Part shown: positions 52,633-61,027 of the stretch, in pieces
How the letters are laid out: every line of letters begins with the position of its first letter
Position numbering within the stretch: the first letter of the stretch is position 1
DNA from: Streptomyces sp. NBC_00569
GTDB lineage: Bacteria > Actinomycetota > Actinomycetes > Streptomycetales > Streptomycetaceae
Direction of reading: 5' to 3'
Length of the DNA: 64,000 bases
NCBI RefSeq assembly: GCF_036345255.1
Contig: NZ_CP107783.1
Location: 10,260,490-10,324,489 of the forward strand
Program-made: the position numbers and the translations under genes
Notes under the pieces: generated by a model
Seen by the model: the letters and a program-made list of their open reading frames with translations, nothing else
The model's database searches: none
What the model was told of the DNA's origin: nothing

Positions 52633-52986
52633 TTTTCTGGGCGAGTCCCCGGCAGGGGACTCGCCCACCGCCGCCTCGCCGGTTGTCCCGTGCCATTGAA
52701 GATTGATCGTTGCCAGCGAAGGTTGACGATCAGTCAGTTCGCGCCATGGAACATTGATCGGCACGCTGCCTCGGCGGACCCTGATGCTCATCCAGCAGTG
52801 CGTCCGGACGGCCGCTGGTAGCGCGTCCAACCGCCCATAACCGCAGGTAGAGCTATGCTGCGGGCGAGTGGTCTGGTACCCGCGGTGACACGGAACAGCC
52901 CCCGCCGCGGCCGTACCCGGCGCGATCGTGCCTCACGTGAGAGAGGTCGGGATCGGTGTGAGACTGGGCCCGGAAGGGTGATCCCC

Positions 52987-54195
52987 ATGTCGGACCCATC
53001 GCACGCGTCCGCCAGTGCCGACCCCGTCGTCGATGAGAATCGGCTGGAAGGCCTGATCATCGAGGCGCAGACGGCCCTGCCCGTCGAACTGCCCGCCCTG
53101 GCGAACCGGTGCGCCTCGGCCCTCGGTCTGGACACCGTGCTGATCTACCTCGTCGACCTGCAACAACGGCTGCTCATCCCACTCGACGAGACCTTGGAGT
53201 CGCTACCGGTGGCCGACTCGTTGGCCGGCTGGGCGTACCGCACCGTCTCCCCGCGGGTGGCCGACGCCGACGACGGCGTGATCGTCTGGATGCCTCTGGT
53301 CGACGGTGCGGAGCGGCTGGGCGTGCTGGCGGTTCGGACCGCCTCGCTCGACGGGGCGCGGATACGCCGCAGCCTGATACTGGCGCATCTGCTCGCCATG
53401 CTGATCACCTCCAAGCGCGCCTACAGCGACTGGCTCGTCGCCCGCACCCGCACCGAGACCATGCGGTTGCCCACCGAGATGCTGCGGGCCTTCCTGCCAC
53501 CACGAACCATCGGCAGCAGCAGGTGCGTCTCCACCGCGGTCCTGGAACCGGCGTACGACGTCGCCGGCGACGCCTTCGACCACTCGGTGGTCAAGGACGT
53601 GCTGCACACCCTGATCCTCGACTCCATGGGGCACGATCTGACCTCCGGCCTGACCGCGTCGGTCGCCATGGCAGCGGCGCGGAACGCCCGCCGCGGCGGT
53701 TGCGACTTGGCCGACGTCGTCGGGTTCGTCGACCAAGCGCTCGCCCGGTGGCTGCCCGACCAGTTCTGCACCGGCGTGCTATGCCGGCTCGACGCGCAGA
53801 CCGGGGTGCTGCGCTGGGTCAATTGCGGTCACCCACCGCCGCTGCTGATCCGTGCCGAGCGGGTGCTCGATGGGGCACTGGACAGCCCCCCGCAGCCGCC
53901 GATCGGCCTGGCCGGCCAACTCGCCCCGGCAGCCCGACAGGTCCACGAGACGACACTGGAACCGGGCGACTGCGTGCTGCTCTACACCGACGGCGTTATA
54001 GAAGCACGCGACACGGACGGCGCGGAGTTCGGCCTCCACCGGTTCACCGACTTCATCATCCGCTCCTCCGCCGCCGGCCAGCGCCCGGCCGAGGTGCTGC
54101 GGCTGCTCATCCACGCCATCCTCGACCACCAGCGCAACCAACTGCGGGACGACGCGACCATCCTGCTCTTCGAATGGCACCCGCAGCACCGATGA
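52987..54195 (+). CDS. SpoIIE/PP2C-family serine phosphatase
   Basis: 402 residues from the ATG at 52987 (AAGGGTGATCCCC upstream); the frame is open 44 codons further. N-terminal GAF-like part: LDTVLIYLVDLQQRLLIPLD, then DGAERLGVLAVRTAS. PP2C-SpoIIE domain (~150-400): YDVAGDAFDHSVV, LILDSMGHDLTSGLTASVAM, LRWVNCGHPPPLLI, CVLLYTDGVIEARDTDGAEF and RDDATILLFEWHP. It dephosphorylates STAS-type anti-anti-sigma factors in partner switching; a STAS gene is 4 kb downstream. Only moderately similar to the phosphatase in the 15-kb element. Confidence 0.85.
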   Translation: MSDPSHASASADPVVDENRLEGLIIEAQTALPVELPALANRCASALGLDTVLIYLVDLQQRLLIPLDETLESLPVADSLAGWAYRTVSPRVADADDGVIVWMPLVDGAERLGVLAVRTASLDGARIRRSLILAHLLAMLITSKRAYSDWLVARTRTETMRLPTEMLRAFLPPRTIGSSRCVSTAVLEPAYDVAGDAFDHSVVKDVLHTLILDSMGHDLTSGLTASVAMAAARNARRGGCDLADVVGFVDQALARWLPDQFCTGVLCRLDAQTGVLRWVNCGHPPPLLIRAERVLDGALDSPPQPPIGLAGQLAPAARQVHETTLEPGDCVLLYTDGVIEARDTDGAEFGLHRFTDFIIRSSAAGQRPAEVLRLLIHAILDHQRNQLRDDATILLFEWHPQHR

Positions 54196-54332
54196 CGGGC
54201 ATTGCGCCGAGCCTCGCTGCTTGTACGCCGTCCTCAGCGCACCTTGAGCGCGTGCCAACGGAGTCTGAGCGGCTCTGGCGGCGCCTGCGCGCCGGCTCTC
54301 TCCAGTTGCCGCTGGGGCGTGCTCAGCGCTTT

Positions 54333-54366
54333 CTGGAAGAGCGGGTGGAACGGCCCGCTCTTCCAG
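54333..54366 (+). promoter_or_regulatory. Perfect hairpin directly before a ribosome-binding site
   Basis: CTGGAAGAGCGGG and CCCGCTCTTCCAG (13-bp arms, 8-nt loop). The last base of the stem is followed by GAGGAG, the ribosome-binding site of the gene at 54379. It may act as attenuator, mRNA stabiliser or operator; it could also terminate the preceding phosphatase gene. Confidence 0.65.
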
Positions 54367-54378
54367 GAGGAGCGCACC

Positions 54379-54675
54379 ATGGCGCAACCGGTAAGCCGGC
54401 CAACAATCAGTGCCGAGCAGTTCAGTCGAGTGCGCGACGAGATTAGGAGCACGGCGGCCCCCGAGAAGGACGCTCAGTCCATCCGGGACTGCGCTCTGCG
54501 CATCGTGCAGATCCTGGGTCTGGCGCTATCCACGGATGACCTGGGCAGGCTCCTCACCGAGCTCATGGCCCCGAGGGTGGCCCCACCCCCAGGGAGCCCT
54601 CAGTTCCTCACCCGAGAGGACATCCTGGACATGCCCGATGAACAGCCAGGAGAGGATGAAGGTCCGGTCAGGTAG
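54379..54675 (+). CDS. Hypothetical protein behind hairpin leader
   Basis: 98 residues with AGGAGG at ideal spacing. Helical: TISAEQFSRVRDEIRSTAAP, SIRDCALRIVQILGLALSTD and LGRLLTELMAPRV, then an acidic tail with MPDEQPGEDEG. No recognised family. Isolated between the phosphatase gene and a small membrane protein gene. Confidence 0.55.
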   Translation: MAQPVSRPTISAEQFSRVRDEIRSTAAPEKDAQSIRDCALRIVQILGLALSTDDLGRLLTELMAPRVAPPPGSPQFLTREDILDMPDEQPGEDEGPVR

Positions 54676-54841
54676 GCCGGGCCGTCACGTGCCTAGCCCC
54701 ACCGCTCAATCTTCGATGGCAAGTGGTTCGCTGGCGCAGGACAGCCGGTCCGCGCCCTGACGTGTTGTCAGTGGCAGCTGGTTCCCTGGTGGGTCCGGCA
54801 CGCCAAGGGGCATGCCGGTGCTGGAGGGGGAGGAGCAGCCC

Positions 54842-55132
54842 ATGGTGCACGTGGAGGCATACGAGCGCGCGGACGGTACGAAGGTCAGGTCCCACTCCCG
54901 GTGGGCGGCGGGCGCGCGGGGACAGATGACGGTCCTGGCCCTCGTCGCCTTGGTGATCGTCGGATTCAGCGGGACCGGGGCGAGCGGCGAAGGCGGGAGA
55001 GGGCAAGGGAAACCGGCGCCCCGGCCGCAGTCGACGTCGGTGTACCCGGTCAAGTTCCGGGGTTGGAAGAATCCGGCGCCCCGGCCGACGCCGACTGTGT
55101 CGTACCCGATCCGCTGGGACCGGTCCCGGTGA
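54842..55132 (+). CDS. Small single-pass membrane protein
   Basis: 96 residues from the ATG at 54842 (AGGAGCAGCCC upstream). VHVEAYERADGTKVRSHSRW is a short motif seen in many small Streptomyces proteins, followed by one membrane helix (MTVLALVALVIVGFSGTG) and a Pro-rich outer tail with the repeat NPAPRPTPTVSYPI/KPAPRPQSTSVYPV. Function unknown. Confidence 0.55.
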   Translation: MVHVEAYERADGTKVRSHSRWAAGARGQMTVLALVALVIVGFSGTGASGEGGRGQGKPAPRPQSTSVYPVKFRGWKNPAPRPTPTVSYPIRWDRSR

Positions 55133-55170
55133 CCGCGCAGATCCCGGACTTGTCAACTAAGCTTCAACTC

Positions 55171-55641
55171 ATGAGCGCACTGGAGCTGACTCTCTCGGAG
55201 CTGCTGAACAAGCCCAAGGCCACGCTGGCGAACCTGCGCGGCACACGGCGGATAGTGCTCCGACGCCGCGATGACGAGGACCTGGTGCTGACCACCGCCG
55301 CGCGGGCCGACCAGGACCACGAGGTGATGGACGCCACCAGCCGGATGTTCGTGGAAATGATGCGCACCCCCAAGGGCCGCACCCTGGTCCTGGACGTGCT
55401 GCCGGCGACCTTCCCGTGGGTGCGCTACCTCCCCGCGCACGACGTGCGCGCCTTCTCTGTCGAGCTGGTCGATGCGCTCGGCGCCGCAACGTTGCTGGAC
55501 AACACCGCGGGCGTCGCCCAGCTGCTCACCGAGTGGCGGCACACCGCCGAGGTGCACGCCGACCCTGAGCTCTACGCCGCGCTGACCACCGACTCGGGCG
55601 AGGACTACGGACCGGTGCCCGAACCCGGAACTGCCGCGTGA
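55171..55641 (+). CDS. Antitoxin-like protein of a RelE-type pair
   Basis: 156 residues. SALELTLSELLNKPKATLAN then IVLRRRDDEDLVLTTAARAD is reminiscent of Phd/YefM-type antitoxins fused to a longer C-terminal domain (FVEMMRTPKGRTLVLDVLPA, WVRYLPAHDVRAFSVELVDA). No ribosome-binding site precedes the ATG; TCAACT direct repeats lie just upstream, so leaderless translation and autoregulation are possible. The stop overlaps the toxin start (GTGA). Confidence 0.65.
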   Translation: MSALELTLSELLNKPKATLANLRGTRRIVLRRRDDEDLVLTTAARADQDHEVMDATSRMFVEMMRTPKGRTLVLDVLPATFPWVRYLPAHDVRAFSVELVDALGAATLLDNTAGVAQLLTEWRHTAEVHADPELYAALTTDSGEDYGPVPEPGTAA

Positions 55642-55994
55642 GCCCAAAGCGCGGAGACCGCGCCGCCCCGCCGCCGGGCCCCGACGAGTGGGACATCCGC
55701 TTCGCAGGCGGCGAAGCCGCCAAAGGATGGGAGCAGCTGAGTACCCAGGCCGCGGGCAACACCCGCGCCGCCTGGCACCTGATGCGCACCGACCCGGCCC
55801 CGGCCGCCCGCACCGAGCGCCATCACCGGCTCAAGGGCGAGCTGGCCCACGGCGAGCACCGCGGCGAGACGATGGACCGCTGGCAGATCGAGGTCACCGC
55901 CGGCGGCCGCGTCTGGTACCTGCTCGACGTCGAGCGCCGCACGGTCTGGATCGACCGCGCCTCCACCGGCCACCCCAAGGCCACCGACCGCTGA
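55638..55994 (+). CDS. RelE/ParE-like toxin
   Basis: 118 residues from a GTG coupled to the antitoxin. DEWDIRFAGGEAAKGWEQLS, NTRAAWHLMRTDPAPAART, RHHRLKGELAHGEHRGETMD and VTAGGRVWYLLDVERRTVWI follow the RelE fold: strand, two helices, then the basic beta-sheet with Arg residues for mRNA cleavage on the ribosome. With the upstream gene it makes a type II toxin-antitoxin operon. Confidence 0.75.
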   Translation: MSPKRGDRAAPPPGPDEWDIRFAGGEAAKGWEQLSTQAAGNTRAAWHLMRTDPAPAARTERHHRLKGELAHGEHRGETMDRWQIEVTAGGRVWYLLDVERRTVWIDRASTGHPKATDR

Positions 55995-56027
55995 CCGCGC
56001 CGGCGGGACCGTCCAGGCGTTGCGTGC

Positions 56028-56225
56028 TCAGCCGGCGGGCTTGACGCGCCCGGCCTCGACCTTCGCCAGGCAGACGTTGCACAGCGGGCTGGCCGGGCGG
56101 CCGTACGCGGCGGGCCCGTATTTCTGGGTCGTGTTCTCGCACCGCGGGCCCGCGCAGGGGCCGGTGAAGGAGGCCGGGCACGTGGGCGGCTCGTACGTGA
56201 CCTCTTCGAGGGCCGGGGCAGCCAT
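56028..56225 (-). CDS. Small zinc-ribbon-like protein
   Basis: 65 residues with four regularly spaced Cys: PPTCPASF, GPCAGPRCENT and PLCNVCLAKVEAG, a probable Zn site. Basic C-terminus. It stands alone beyond a toxin-antitoxin pair on the other strand. Function unknown. Confidence 0.55.
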   Translation of the reverse strand: MAAPALEEVTYEPPTCPASFTGPCAGPRCENTTQKYGPAAYGRPASPLCNVCLAKVEAGRVKPAG

Positions 56226-56289
56226 CGCGGTCGTCCTTCGACTAGTTGAACGAAGAAATGATACGGCGCCCAGGCTGAGACGGTGCGGC

Positions 56290-57056
56290 TCAGTCGTCCT
56301 GGTGGGCGCGTGCGGCTCGCACCGACTCTTCCAGCGCGGCCATCAAGTCCATCGCCGGCGCGGGCTCGGGCGGTGCGGCCAGCTCGCCGCCGGACACCTT
56401 CGCCTCGACCAGCTGCTCGAGTGCGTGACGGTACTCATCTTGGAGCTGGTCGACCTCGACACCCGTGAGTTCGCGCATGAGCGCCTCGGCGAGTTCCAGC
56501 TCCCGGTCGGTGACCGGTGCGGCCGGGGCGAGGCCCGCCGGATCGCGGAGTTCGTCTTGCCACAGCAATGTCTGGAGGACGAGCACGCCGTGGCGTGGCC
56601 GCAGCAGTGCGATCCGTTCCCGGGAGCGCACGGCGACCTTGCACACGCCAACCTGCCCCGTGCGGGCGAGCGCCGCGACGAGCAGCGCGTACGGCCGGTC
56701 GCCGGCGGGCCGTCGGGGCCGACGTAGTACGGCCTGCTGAACGAGATCGGGTCGATGTCCTGCCCGGGCACGAAGCCGAGCACGTCCACGACGTGCCGGG
56801 TCGCCAGCGGCAGACGCTCCAGGTCCTCATCGGTCAACGGCACCAGCTGCCCATCCGGCAGCTCCCAGCCGCGCCCGACCTCCTCGTACGGGATTTCACG
56901 GTCCTCGGCTTCACAGAACCGCCGGTGCTGCACCCTGCCGCTGTCCGCGGCATGGATCTCCCGAAGCCGGACTTTGTGTTCCTCGGTCGCCGAGAACAGC
57001 TTCACGGGCAGCACGACCAGCCCGAACTGGATCACGCCGGACCACAGGGCCCTCAT
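56290..57056 (-). pseudogene. ku: Ku protein gene with one frameshift
   Basis: The N-terminal part MRALWSGVIQFGLVVLPVKL, KVRLREIHAADSGRVQHRRF and DEDLERLPLATRHVVDVLGF is a typical bacterial Ku. Near 56705 a one-base change shifts the frame; the sense continues CKVAVRSRERIALLRPRHGV, LQTLLWQDELRDPAGL and LMRELTGVEVDQLQDEYRHA to 56290. Ku binds broken DNA ends and recruits the ligase for NHEJ. With an ATP-dependent ligase that is also broken in this window, NHEJ from these copies is lost, unless the shift is a sequencing error. Confidence 0.8.
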
Positions 57057-57288
57057 GCCTTAAGCGTCCATCGCCACCGCTCCGGATGCCACCTCGGCCA
57101 ACATCGCGACGACGGGCCCTTTTGCGTTTTGTGTATGTGGGTGGTGTTGAGGATTCCGCATCGGGCGCGCGCCCTCGGTAATCCCCTTTCGCGCGTCACG
57201 CTTCCGCCTGGACCCCAGAGGCAACCGACCGCTGACCGCGCCGCGAGGCCGACGGCCTCGCCGCCGCCGGGTAGGGCCGGGGATCAGC

Positions 57289-57753
57289 TCAGGGGCCAGC
57301 TGTCGGGCAGGGCGCGGGCGAGCTTCCGGGAAGCCAGGCGGGCTTGGGGGCCGACGCGGTGGGGGCGTTCAACTGGCCGGAGTCGCTGGGGAGCCGGTCC
57401 AGGATGCTGCGCATCATGGCCCCTGTCGCCTGGGGGACCCGGTCCGAAATGACGATACGGGCGAACGGCGAGGCCGCTGAGTGGAAATCGATACGGGTCA
57501 CCGGGAGTTTGCGGGGGCGGATCGCGACGAAATCCTGCGTCCCCGCGTGCTCCCGCACACCGAGGCAGAGTGCGCCTGGGATCCACACGCCCCGACCGGG
57601 TGTGCCGCGCAGGACGCGGCGCCAGGAAGGCTCAACGGTCGCCTTTGTCACCGCGCACAGCGGCACGTTGACATCGCCCCGGCGTGCGACGACCTTCTCC
57701 CACCAGGCCAGCCTGACAATCAACTCGTCACCTCGGACTGTAAGCCGGGCCAT
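57289..57753 (-). CDS. PH-like domain hypothetical protein
   Basis: 154 residues. LTVRGDELIVRLAWWEKVVA, ARRGDVNVPLCAVTKATVEP and RGVWIPGALCLGVREHAGTQ then DFVAIRPRKLPVTRIDF has the strand pattern of small bacterial PH-like proteins common in Streptomyces. The Pro/Ala-rich C-terminus is disordered. It overlaps the end of the STAS gene by 34 bp in another frame, so the two are probably co-transcribed. Confidence 0.65.
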   Translation of the reverse strand: MARLTVRGDELIVRLAWWEKVVARRGDVNVPLCAVTKATVEPSWRRVLRGTPGRGVWIPGALCLGVREHAGTQDFVAIRPRKLPVTRIDFHSAASPFARIVISDRVPQATGAMMRSILDRLPSDSGQLNAPTASAPKPAWLPGSSPAPCPTAGP

Positions 57754-58124
57754 GGCTGGAGCACCTCGCCTTCGCGATCCTTCACCGTCGCGGTTGCCTG
57801 GGCAACTGTGTCGAAGACGGGCATCACGTCGGTCAACTCCGTGATGTGCAGGAGGCGCCGGATGCGCCACTGCGGGCATACCAGGCGAAGCTGGCCCTGA
57901 CGGCCCTTGGCCGCGTGATGCGCGGCGACCAGCACGCTCAGGCCGCTCGCATCGCAGAAGTCCAGCCCGGACATGTCCAGAACGACCCGTGCCGGGGTGC
58001 GCTCGGCAATGACCTCTTCGAGGTGGTCGCCCAACTGGTTCCCGGTAGCGACGTCAAGCTCACCACTCACCTCGACGACCGTCCATCCCTCGTGGCGACG
58101 GGACGACACCCTCAGCCAGTCCAT
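57720..58124 (-). CDS. STAS-domain anti-anti-sigma factor
   Basis: 134 residues from the ATG at 58124 (GAGGGGG at 8-nt spacing; a GTG at 58133 is possible). WTVVEVSGELDVATGNQLGD then VVLDMSGLDFCDASGLSVLV contains the conserved D-S*-G-L with the Ser that anti-sigma kinases phosphorylate, and a C-terminal helix follows. It would be a substrate of SpoIIE-type phosphatases such as the two encoded in this window (family knowledge; pairing inferred). Confidence 0.9.
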   Translation of the reverse strand: MDWLRVSSRRHEGWTVVEVSGELDVATGNQLGDHLEEVIAERTPARVVLDMSGLDFCDASGLSVLVAAHHAAKGRQGQLRLVCPQWRIRRLLHITELTDVMPVFDTVAQATATVKDREGEVLQPWPGLQSEVTS

Positions 58125-58133
58125 CAACTTCAC

Positions 58134-58474
58134 CCCCTCAGCCTGTGTCGGGAACGCCCACCGATGCGGGCGGCTGAGGGCCCGCGGGCGACGTCGCAGG
58201 ATGGCCTCCGCTCACACGGCGGCCATCCTGCACGCGGCTTGCAACAGCACCAACGGGAGCACCCCTCTCTCACCGAGCTGCTACGCCCTATAAATCCCAT
58301 ATAGCTTGGTTTGTAATCAAAAGCAATACCCCCTGAGCAGGAGGTTTGGTGCCGGAAGCCAGCCGGTGGAGCCAGCCCCCACACACCCTTGCCACTGCGT
58401 GCAGGTGCACGTCGTGGCCCTTGGGCGGGCGGCCCACCCCGTCACTCAAGCCCGCCTACGACGGCGGAGCCTCG
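58134..58474. other. Intergenic, AT-richer promoter region
   Basis: No gene seen. Positions ~58285-58330 are unusually AT-rich for this genome and probably hold the promoter of the STAS gene on the minus strand, or of the RelE-like gene on the plus strand. Confidence 0.4.
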
Positions 58475-58867
58475 ATGGACCTCCTCGCCGAGCGCACCGG
58501 GCTGATCGACCCGATCTACACCGCGCTGGCAGCCTGGTGGGCGACGGCGGGGCGTGTCGGGCGGTCCGGCAGCCCGGGTAGCCAGGCAGGCTTCCGGGGC
58601 TTCTCACGTCGCGGGGCCTGGCTCAGATTCCGATTCTCCGCGTCGGCCGCGAAGGTGCTCGACACTCTGCCCGAGCACGCCGAAGAGGTTGTGTGGGATG
58701 TCCTGGACGCCGCCGCGGCCGACCCGTGGGGCTTTCGCCAGTGGAATGCTGACGACCCCGAAGGCGAGGACGTGCGCCTCGCGTCCGTCGGTCAGCTGTC
58801 CCTCTTCTACTGGATCAACAGGCCCCGGCACCGCCTGGCCGTCCTGAACATCGCCTGGTTCGGGTAG
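58475..58867 (+). CDS. RelE/ParE-superfamily-like protein
   Basis: 130 residues from the ATG at 58475. The last ~80 residues, RFRFSASAAKVLDTLPEHAE, EVVWDVLDAAAADPWGFRQW and LASVGQLSLFYWINRPRHRL then AVLNIAWFG, follow the RelE/ParE fold. The first ~45 residues are unrelated (LLAERTGLIDPIYTALAAWW) and might come from a fusion. No antitoxin gene is visible beside it, so it may be an orphan or inactive toxin. Confidence 0.6.
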   Translation: MDLLAERTGLIDPIYTALAAWWATAGRVGRSGSPGSQAGFRGFSRRGAWLRFRFSASAAKVLDTLPEHAEEVVWDVLDAAAADPWGFRQWNADDPEGEDVRLASVGQLSLFYWINRPRHRLAVLNIAWFG

Positions 58868-58967
58868 CCGGCCTTTCGTGGCGGCTATGGGACAAGGATT
58901 CCGCCAACGTGAACAGAGGGCGATGGACGGTCTACACCTCGGGGCGAGCAGTTGGCACAATGCGCAA

Positions 58968-59492
58968 ATGGATCTAGGGGGAACGGCATCAATCGCCGCT
59001 GCAGCGGCGGTAGTTGGCGCGGGTCTTGGTGCGTTCGGGGCCGTCCGTGCTGCCAGGCATGCAGGTAGTTCACAGCGGCGCTCGCAGCATGAGCACTGGC
59101 GTCGGCAGACTCGGGCCGATGCTTACACCCAGTTCGTCAGCGCGGCAGAGGATCTTGCACCAGCGCTCTCTGCGATCACCCGCGCCTCGGATCCAGCACC
59201 ACCGGAGCTCCAGGAAAGGGTCTTAGAAGCGCGACGGCTCATGTCAGCGCTCTCGAAGGCAGAGAACGCGGTGGGGCTGGCAGGGCCTGGCCGCGTAGCC
59301 ACGGAAGCCAAGTCGGTGACGCGGGGATACGGGTTCATCCTGCGTAGCACTCTCGTGAGGCTGGGGTTCGAACCAGCCAGACGACGCGACCCGCCATCGT
59401 TCACGCCTGCGCACTGGCCGAGCCTGACTCATTTCCGGGAGCTGGCCCGATCCGCCCTCGACGATCCGGACGGCGCCCTCGAACATCAGTGA
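58968..59492 (+). CDS. Membrane-anchored helical hypothetical protein
   Basis: 174 residues from the ATG at 58968. A single hydrophobic segment, TASIAAAAAVVGAGLGAFGA, is followed by a basic, coiled-coil-like part (RRSQHEHWRRQTRADAYTQF) and an Arg/Asp-rich cytoplasmic domain. This plan is frequent in Streptomyces, function unknown. The frame is open upstream to 58878 but without a better start. Confidence 0.6.
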   Translation: MDLGGTASIAAAAAVVGAGLGAFGAVRAARHAGSSQRRSQHEHWRRQTRADAYTQFVSAAEDLAPALSAITRASDPAPPELQERVLEARRLMSALSKAENAVGLAGPGRVATEAKSVTRGYGFILRSTLVRLGFEPARRRDPPSFTPAHWPSLTHFRELARSALDDPDGALEHQ

Positions 59493-59668
59493 CGGGTGTT
59501 CCCTCGAGCACCAACGCCAGCGGGGTCCTTGACAACGCGCACCGGTCTCTCATTCGTCGCATGCCGCGGCGGGCGCGGGGCTCTGACCCGCACTTGCTGA
59601 GGCGCAGGGGCGGGGCACTTCGGGCTGCTCAGGCCGGATCATCGGGAGACCGCCCGTACGATGATCAT

Positions 59669-59884
59669 GTGACAGTTCGTCGTGTTCTTGGCTCCGGTCC
59701 TCAGGCCGCGCGCACCATCCGCGCCTCGCAGGCCGATCTGATCGACGCTCTGCCAGGCATCCGGCTCCCGGACGTTGCCGAGCTGCGCGCCCGGGGCGTG
59801 GTCGGAGGCCCCACGGAGACAGGGCCGGCCCCGCGGCGGACCCTCGGAGCCGGCCGCCGTGTCGACGAGGAGTCCTCCGCCTGA
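59669..59884 (+). CDS. Short hypothetical protein
   Basis: 71 residues from a GTG at 59669. It contains RTIRASQADLIDALPGIRLP and DVAELRARGVVGG, then a basic tail. No family recognised. It is followed by a strong hairpin at 59980, which supports a transcript ending there. Confidence 0.45.
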   Translation: MTVRRVLGSGPQAARTIRASQADLIDALPGIRLPDVAELRARGVVGGPTETGPAPRRTLGAGRRVDEESSA

Positions 59885-59979
59885 GGTGACGGTCGTCGTG
59901 CTGCTCGTCGTCGGCACAGCCACCCGCTTTTGCCCGGGCACCGGTCGCTGAGGTGAGTACCTGATCCGAGTGGAACGCA

Positions 59980-60012
59980 CAGAGGCCCCGGACGTGCCGC
60001 CCGGGGCCTCTG
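59980..60012 (+). terminator. Intrinsic terminator hairpin
   Basis: CAGAGGCCCCGG and CCGGGGCCTCTG, perfect 12-bp arms with a 9-nt loop, no T-run. It separates the short gene from the HEPN gene. Confidence 0.8.
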
Positions 60013-60090
60013 CCGGGGATAACCCAGTGACGTGAGGCCTGCGCCTTCGGGATGATGCTGGTCCTGCGGCCACACGGGGTGGAGGAACCG

Positions 60091-60942
60091 ATGCCACAGA
60101 TGCAACCGGCGGAGGCGCTGGCGACGTGTGAGCAGGCGTTGCGGAGCCTGATCGCCACGGTGTTGGCCAAAAAGCTGGGCAAGGACTGGGTCTCCCAGGT
60201 GTTCCCCGAGGAACGGGTGATCAAGATCCGGGGGATCCGGGATGAAGAGGCCGGCCGCCGCACACGCCGCGGGGTCGCTTCGGTACCAAGTAGCGAGCTG
60301 GCGTACGCCCAGTTCTTCGACATCCTCGCCCTGCTGAAGAAGTACTGGGCAGACTTCAAGCCCGCCCTGGGCAATCAGAGCGAGACGTTGGGGCTGCTCA
60401 GCCGCTTCGAAGCACTGCGCAACTCCGTGGCACACAGCCGGGACCTGCTTCCCTTCGAAGAGGAACTCCTGAGCGGCATCGCCGGCGAGATCCGGAACAG
60501 GGTGACCATCTACATGAGCAGCCAGGACCTGACGGGGGACTACTTCGCGCGCATCGACAGCGTCACGGACAGCCTCGGGAACTGCATCGACAGCTTCCCG
60601 CCAGACCCGATGGAGCCCGGGGTCGCGCTTCGGACCCGAGCGGTGCTGCACCCAGGCGACACGATCACCTTCCGGTGCCGCGGCACCGACCCCCAGAGCC
60701 GTGACCTCACGTGGTGGGTCCTTCCGACCCGCGACACAGACAACCCCCGCTACACGGGCCGAGATCTCGACATCGTCTGGCGCGTCAGCAGTGCCGACAT
60801 CGCCGCGCGCCGGGATGTCCACATCTACATGAAAAGCAGCGGCCCCTACCACCGGGTCAACGCCGGGGAGGGCTTCGACTACTGCGCCACGTTCATCTAC
60901 ACCGTCCTCCCCGGCGAAGACTCCACGCGCACGACGTCCTGA
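60091..60942 (+). CDS. Swt1-type HEPN domain protein
   Basis: 283 residues from the ATG at 60091 (GGAGGAACCG; the frame is open upstream). Residues ~1-140 form a helical HEPN domain: TCEQALRSLIATVLAKKLGK, AYAQFFDILALLKKYWADF and FEALRNSVAHSRDLLPFEEE, with the R-x4-H motif RNSVAH of RNase-type HEPN proteins. A second, beta-rich part (GDYFARIDSVTDSLGN, VLHPGDTITFRCRGTDPQSR, DYCATFIYTVLPGE) could be a sensor. HEPN proteins often act as RNases in defence or toxin systems; no MNT antitoxin is adjacent. Confidence 0.7.
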   Translation: MPQMQPAEALATCEQALRSLIATVLAKKLGKDWVSQVFPEERVIKIRGIRDEEAGRRTRRGVASVPSSELAYAQFFDILALLKKYWADFKPALGNQSETLGLLSRFEALRNSVAHSRDLLPFEEELLSGIAGEIRNRVTIYMSSQDLTGDYFARIDSVTDSLGNCIDSFPPDPMEPGVALRTRAVLHPGDTITFRCRGTDPQSRDLTWWVLPTRDTDNPRYTGRDLDIVWRVSSADIAARRDVHIYMKSSGPYHRVNAGEGFDYCATFIYTVLPGEDSTRTTS

Positions 60943-61027
60943 GGCGCCAAACCGGAAGACAGGAACGAACGACGACGGACGTGCACCCCTCCGTGCTCGC
61001 GGCGCTGGACGCTGCGTCGTCGGCCTC

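Noticed and set aside
59358..59378. GGGGTTCGAACCAGCC, resembling a tRNA T-loop
   Set aside because: It lies in the middle of a coding frame and no other tRNA arms are present.
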